From an uncultured Myxococcales bacterium (lineage in GTDB: Bacteria > Myxococcota_A > UBA9042): DNA of 64,000 nucleotides. The position numbers and the translations under genes are program-made. The notes below the pieces were generated by a model that worked only from the letters and a program-made list of their open reading frames with translations, did not search any database and had not been told where the DNA came from. Where the stretch lies: NCBI GenBank assembly GCA_903929795.1, contig CAIYWC010000012.1, positions 1-64,000 on the forward strand, in the 5' to 3' direction. Of the stretch, positions 63,802 to 64,000 are shown one piece after another (within the stretch, counting starts at the first letter, position 1; the number at the start of each line of letters is the position of its first letter).

Positions 63802-63830
63802 TTGCGAGTCTGGCGCCCCGGCGCTACAAG
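63802..63830 (+). promoter_or_regulatory. Promoter-like pair for the right-edge gene
   Basis: TTGCGA, a 17-base spacer and TACAAG lie upstream of the ATG at 63867, in the divergent gap beside the Asp/Ala-rich lipoprotein gene. Each hexamer matches the sigma70 consensus at four positions. Confidence 0.35.
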
Positions 63831-63866
63831 CTTGCGGCGGGCCGTCGTGGCCTGTGCGGAAGGGTC

Positions 63867-64000
63867 ATGTCGCGGTCCCGCGCGCTGTTGGTGCTGGCTG
63901 TGCTGGTGGCCGCGGTCCTGGCCGCGCAGTTCTGGCGCCGTCGTCCGCCCGCGCCAGTGCGCCCGCCCGTGGTGCCGTCCGCCGCCGTCGCCCAGCCTGT
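63867..64000 (+). CDS. Membrane-anchored protein, truncated by the window edge
   Basis: The frame stays open to the right edge. The visible 44 codons encode a short basic N-terminus, a transmembrane helix (ALLVLAVLVAAVLAAQF) and a Pro/Arg-rich start of a following domain. GGAAGGG precedes the ATG. Function cannot be judged. Confidence 0.6.
   Translation, partial: MSRSRALLVLAVLVAAVLAAQFWRRRPPAPVRPPVVPSAAVAQP

Overview
The window is G+C-rich (by eye roughly two thirds or more), densely coding chromosomal DNA with about 45 protein genes and no visible mobile element, CRISPR array, rRNA or tRNA. Several traits point to Myxococcota or a related 'deltaproteobacterial' lineage such as the bradymonads. 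At least twelve predicted lipoproteins are present, many with an Asp/Ala-rich linker. There are Cys-rich 'CDDGNxCT' and 'CNGxDDxCNG' modules and thrombospondin type 3 Ca-binding repeats. Two proteins carry MYXO-CTERM-like tails (Cys, then a hydrophobic stretch, then an Arg cluster). This assignment is inferred from protein style, not from a marker gene.

Layout. 1-5.2 kb (+): C-terminus of a TPR protein, a lipoprotein, a rhomboid protease with a duplicated C-terminal module, a TlpA-like thioredoxin and a membrane-anchored protein. 5.3-11.8 kb (-): a probable operon of S1-domain protein, unknown membrane protein, an atypical murC and murD. 11.9-14.5 kb: a FadR-type GntR regulator with a perfect FadR-like operator at its start, an unknown protein and a JmjC/cupin oxygenase whose leader holds a second FadR-like site. 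14.5-22 kb: NTP/NDP-exchange-like transporter, D-threonine-aldolase-like PLP enzyme overlapping a lipoprotein hydrolase, and a secreted GH15-like enzyme with a MYXO-CTERM-like anchor. 22-29 kb: RodZ-like HTH protein, recO, M32 carboxypeptidase and a 1390-residue membrane protein. 29-41.6 kb: Cys-rich lipoproteins, hydrolase, HExxH protein, GT-C-like membrane protein, FKBP, a FadL-type porin and a B12/radical SAM enzyme. 41.8-45.3 kb: FHA-GAF-adenylate cyclase and a FAD oxidoreductase. 45.5-51.5 kb: a 2004-residue fusion of a TSP3-repeat surface protein, an internal MYXO-CTERM-like segment and an outer-membrane beta-barrel. 51.5-64 kb: dtd, hydrolases, enolase, a coupled three-lipoprotein operon, MBL hydrolase, homocysteine methyltransferase/MTHFR and two more Asp/Ala-rich lipoproteins.

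The genes fall into two groups. One is housekeeping: murC, murD, recO, dtd, eno, and homocysteine/folate metabolism. The other is envelope and export: lipoproteins, a Ca-binding surface protein, a porin, disulfide and prolyl isomerase helpers, and a rhomboid. Nothing forms an obvious defence or biosynthetic island. The items most worth follow-up are the fused TSP3/beta-barrel protein with its exact 399-bp super-repeat, the FadR/operator pair with its possible second target, and the atypical MurC.

No stretch longer than about 300 bases lacks a gene. The longest gaps (57629-57922, 41581-41845, 14224-14468, 45268-45485, 32103-32318) are intergenic leaders; four hold promoter-like hexamers, listed below, and in 45268-45485 I see nothing beyond ribosome binding sites. 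Start codons were moved from the longest open frame wherever a ribosome binding site, signal peptide or family N-terminus favoured another.
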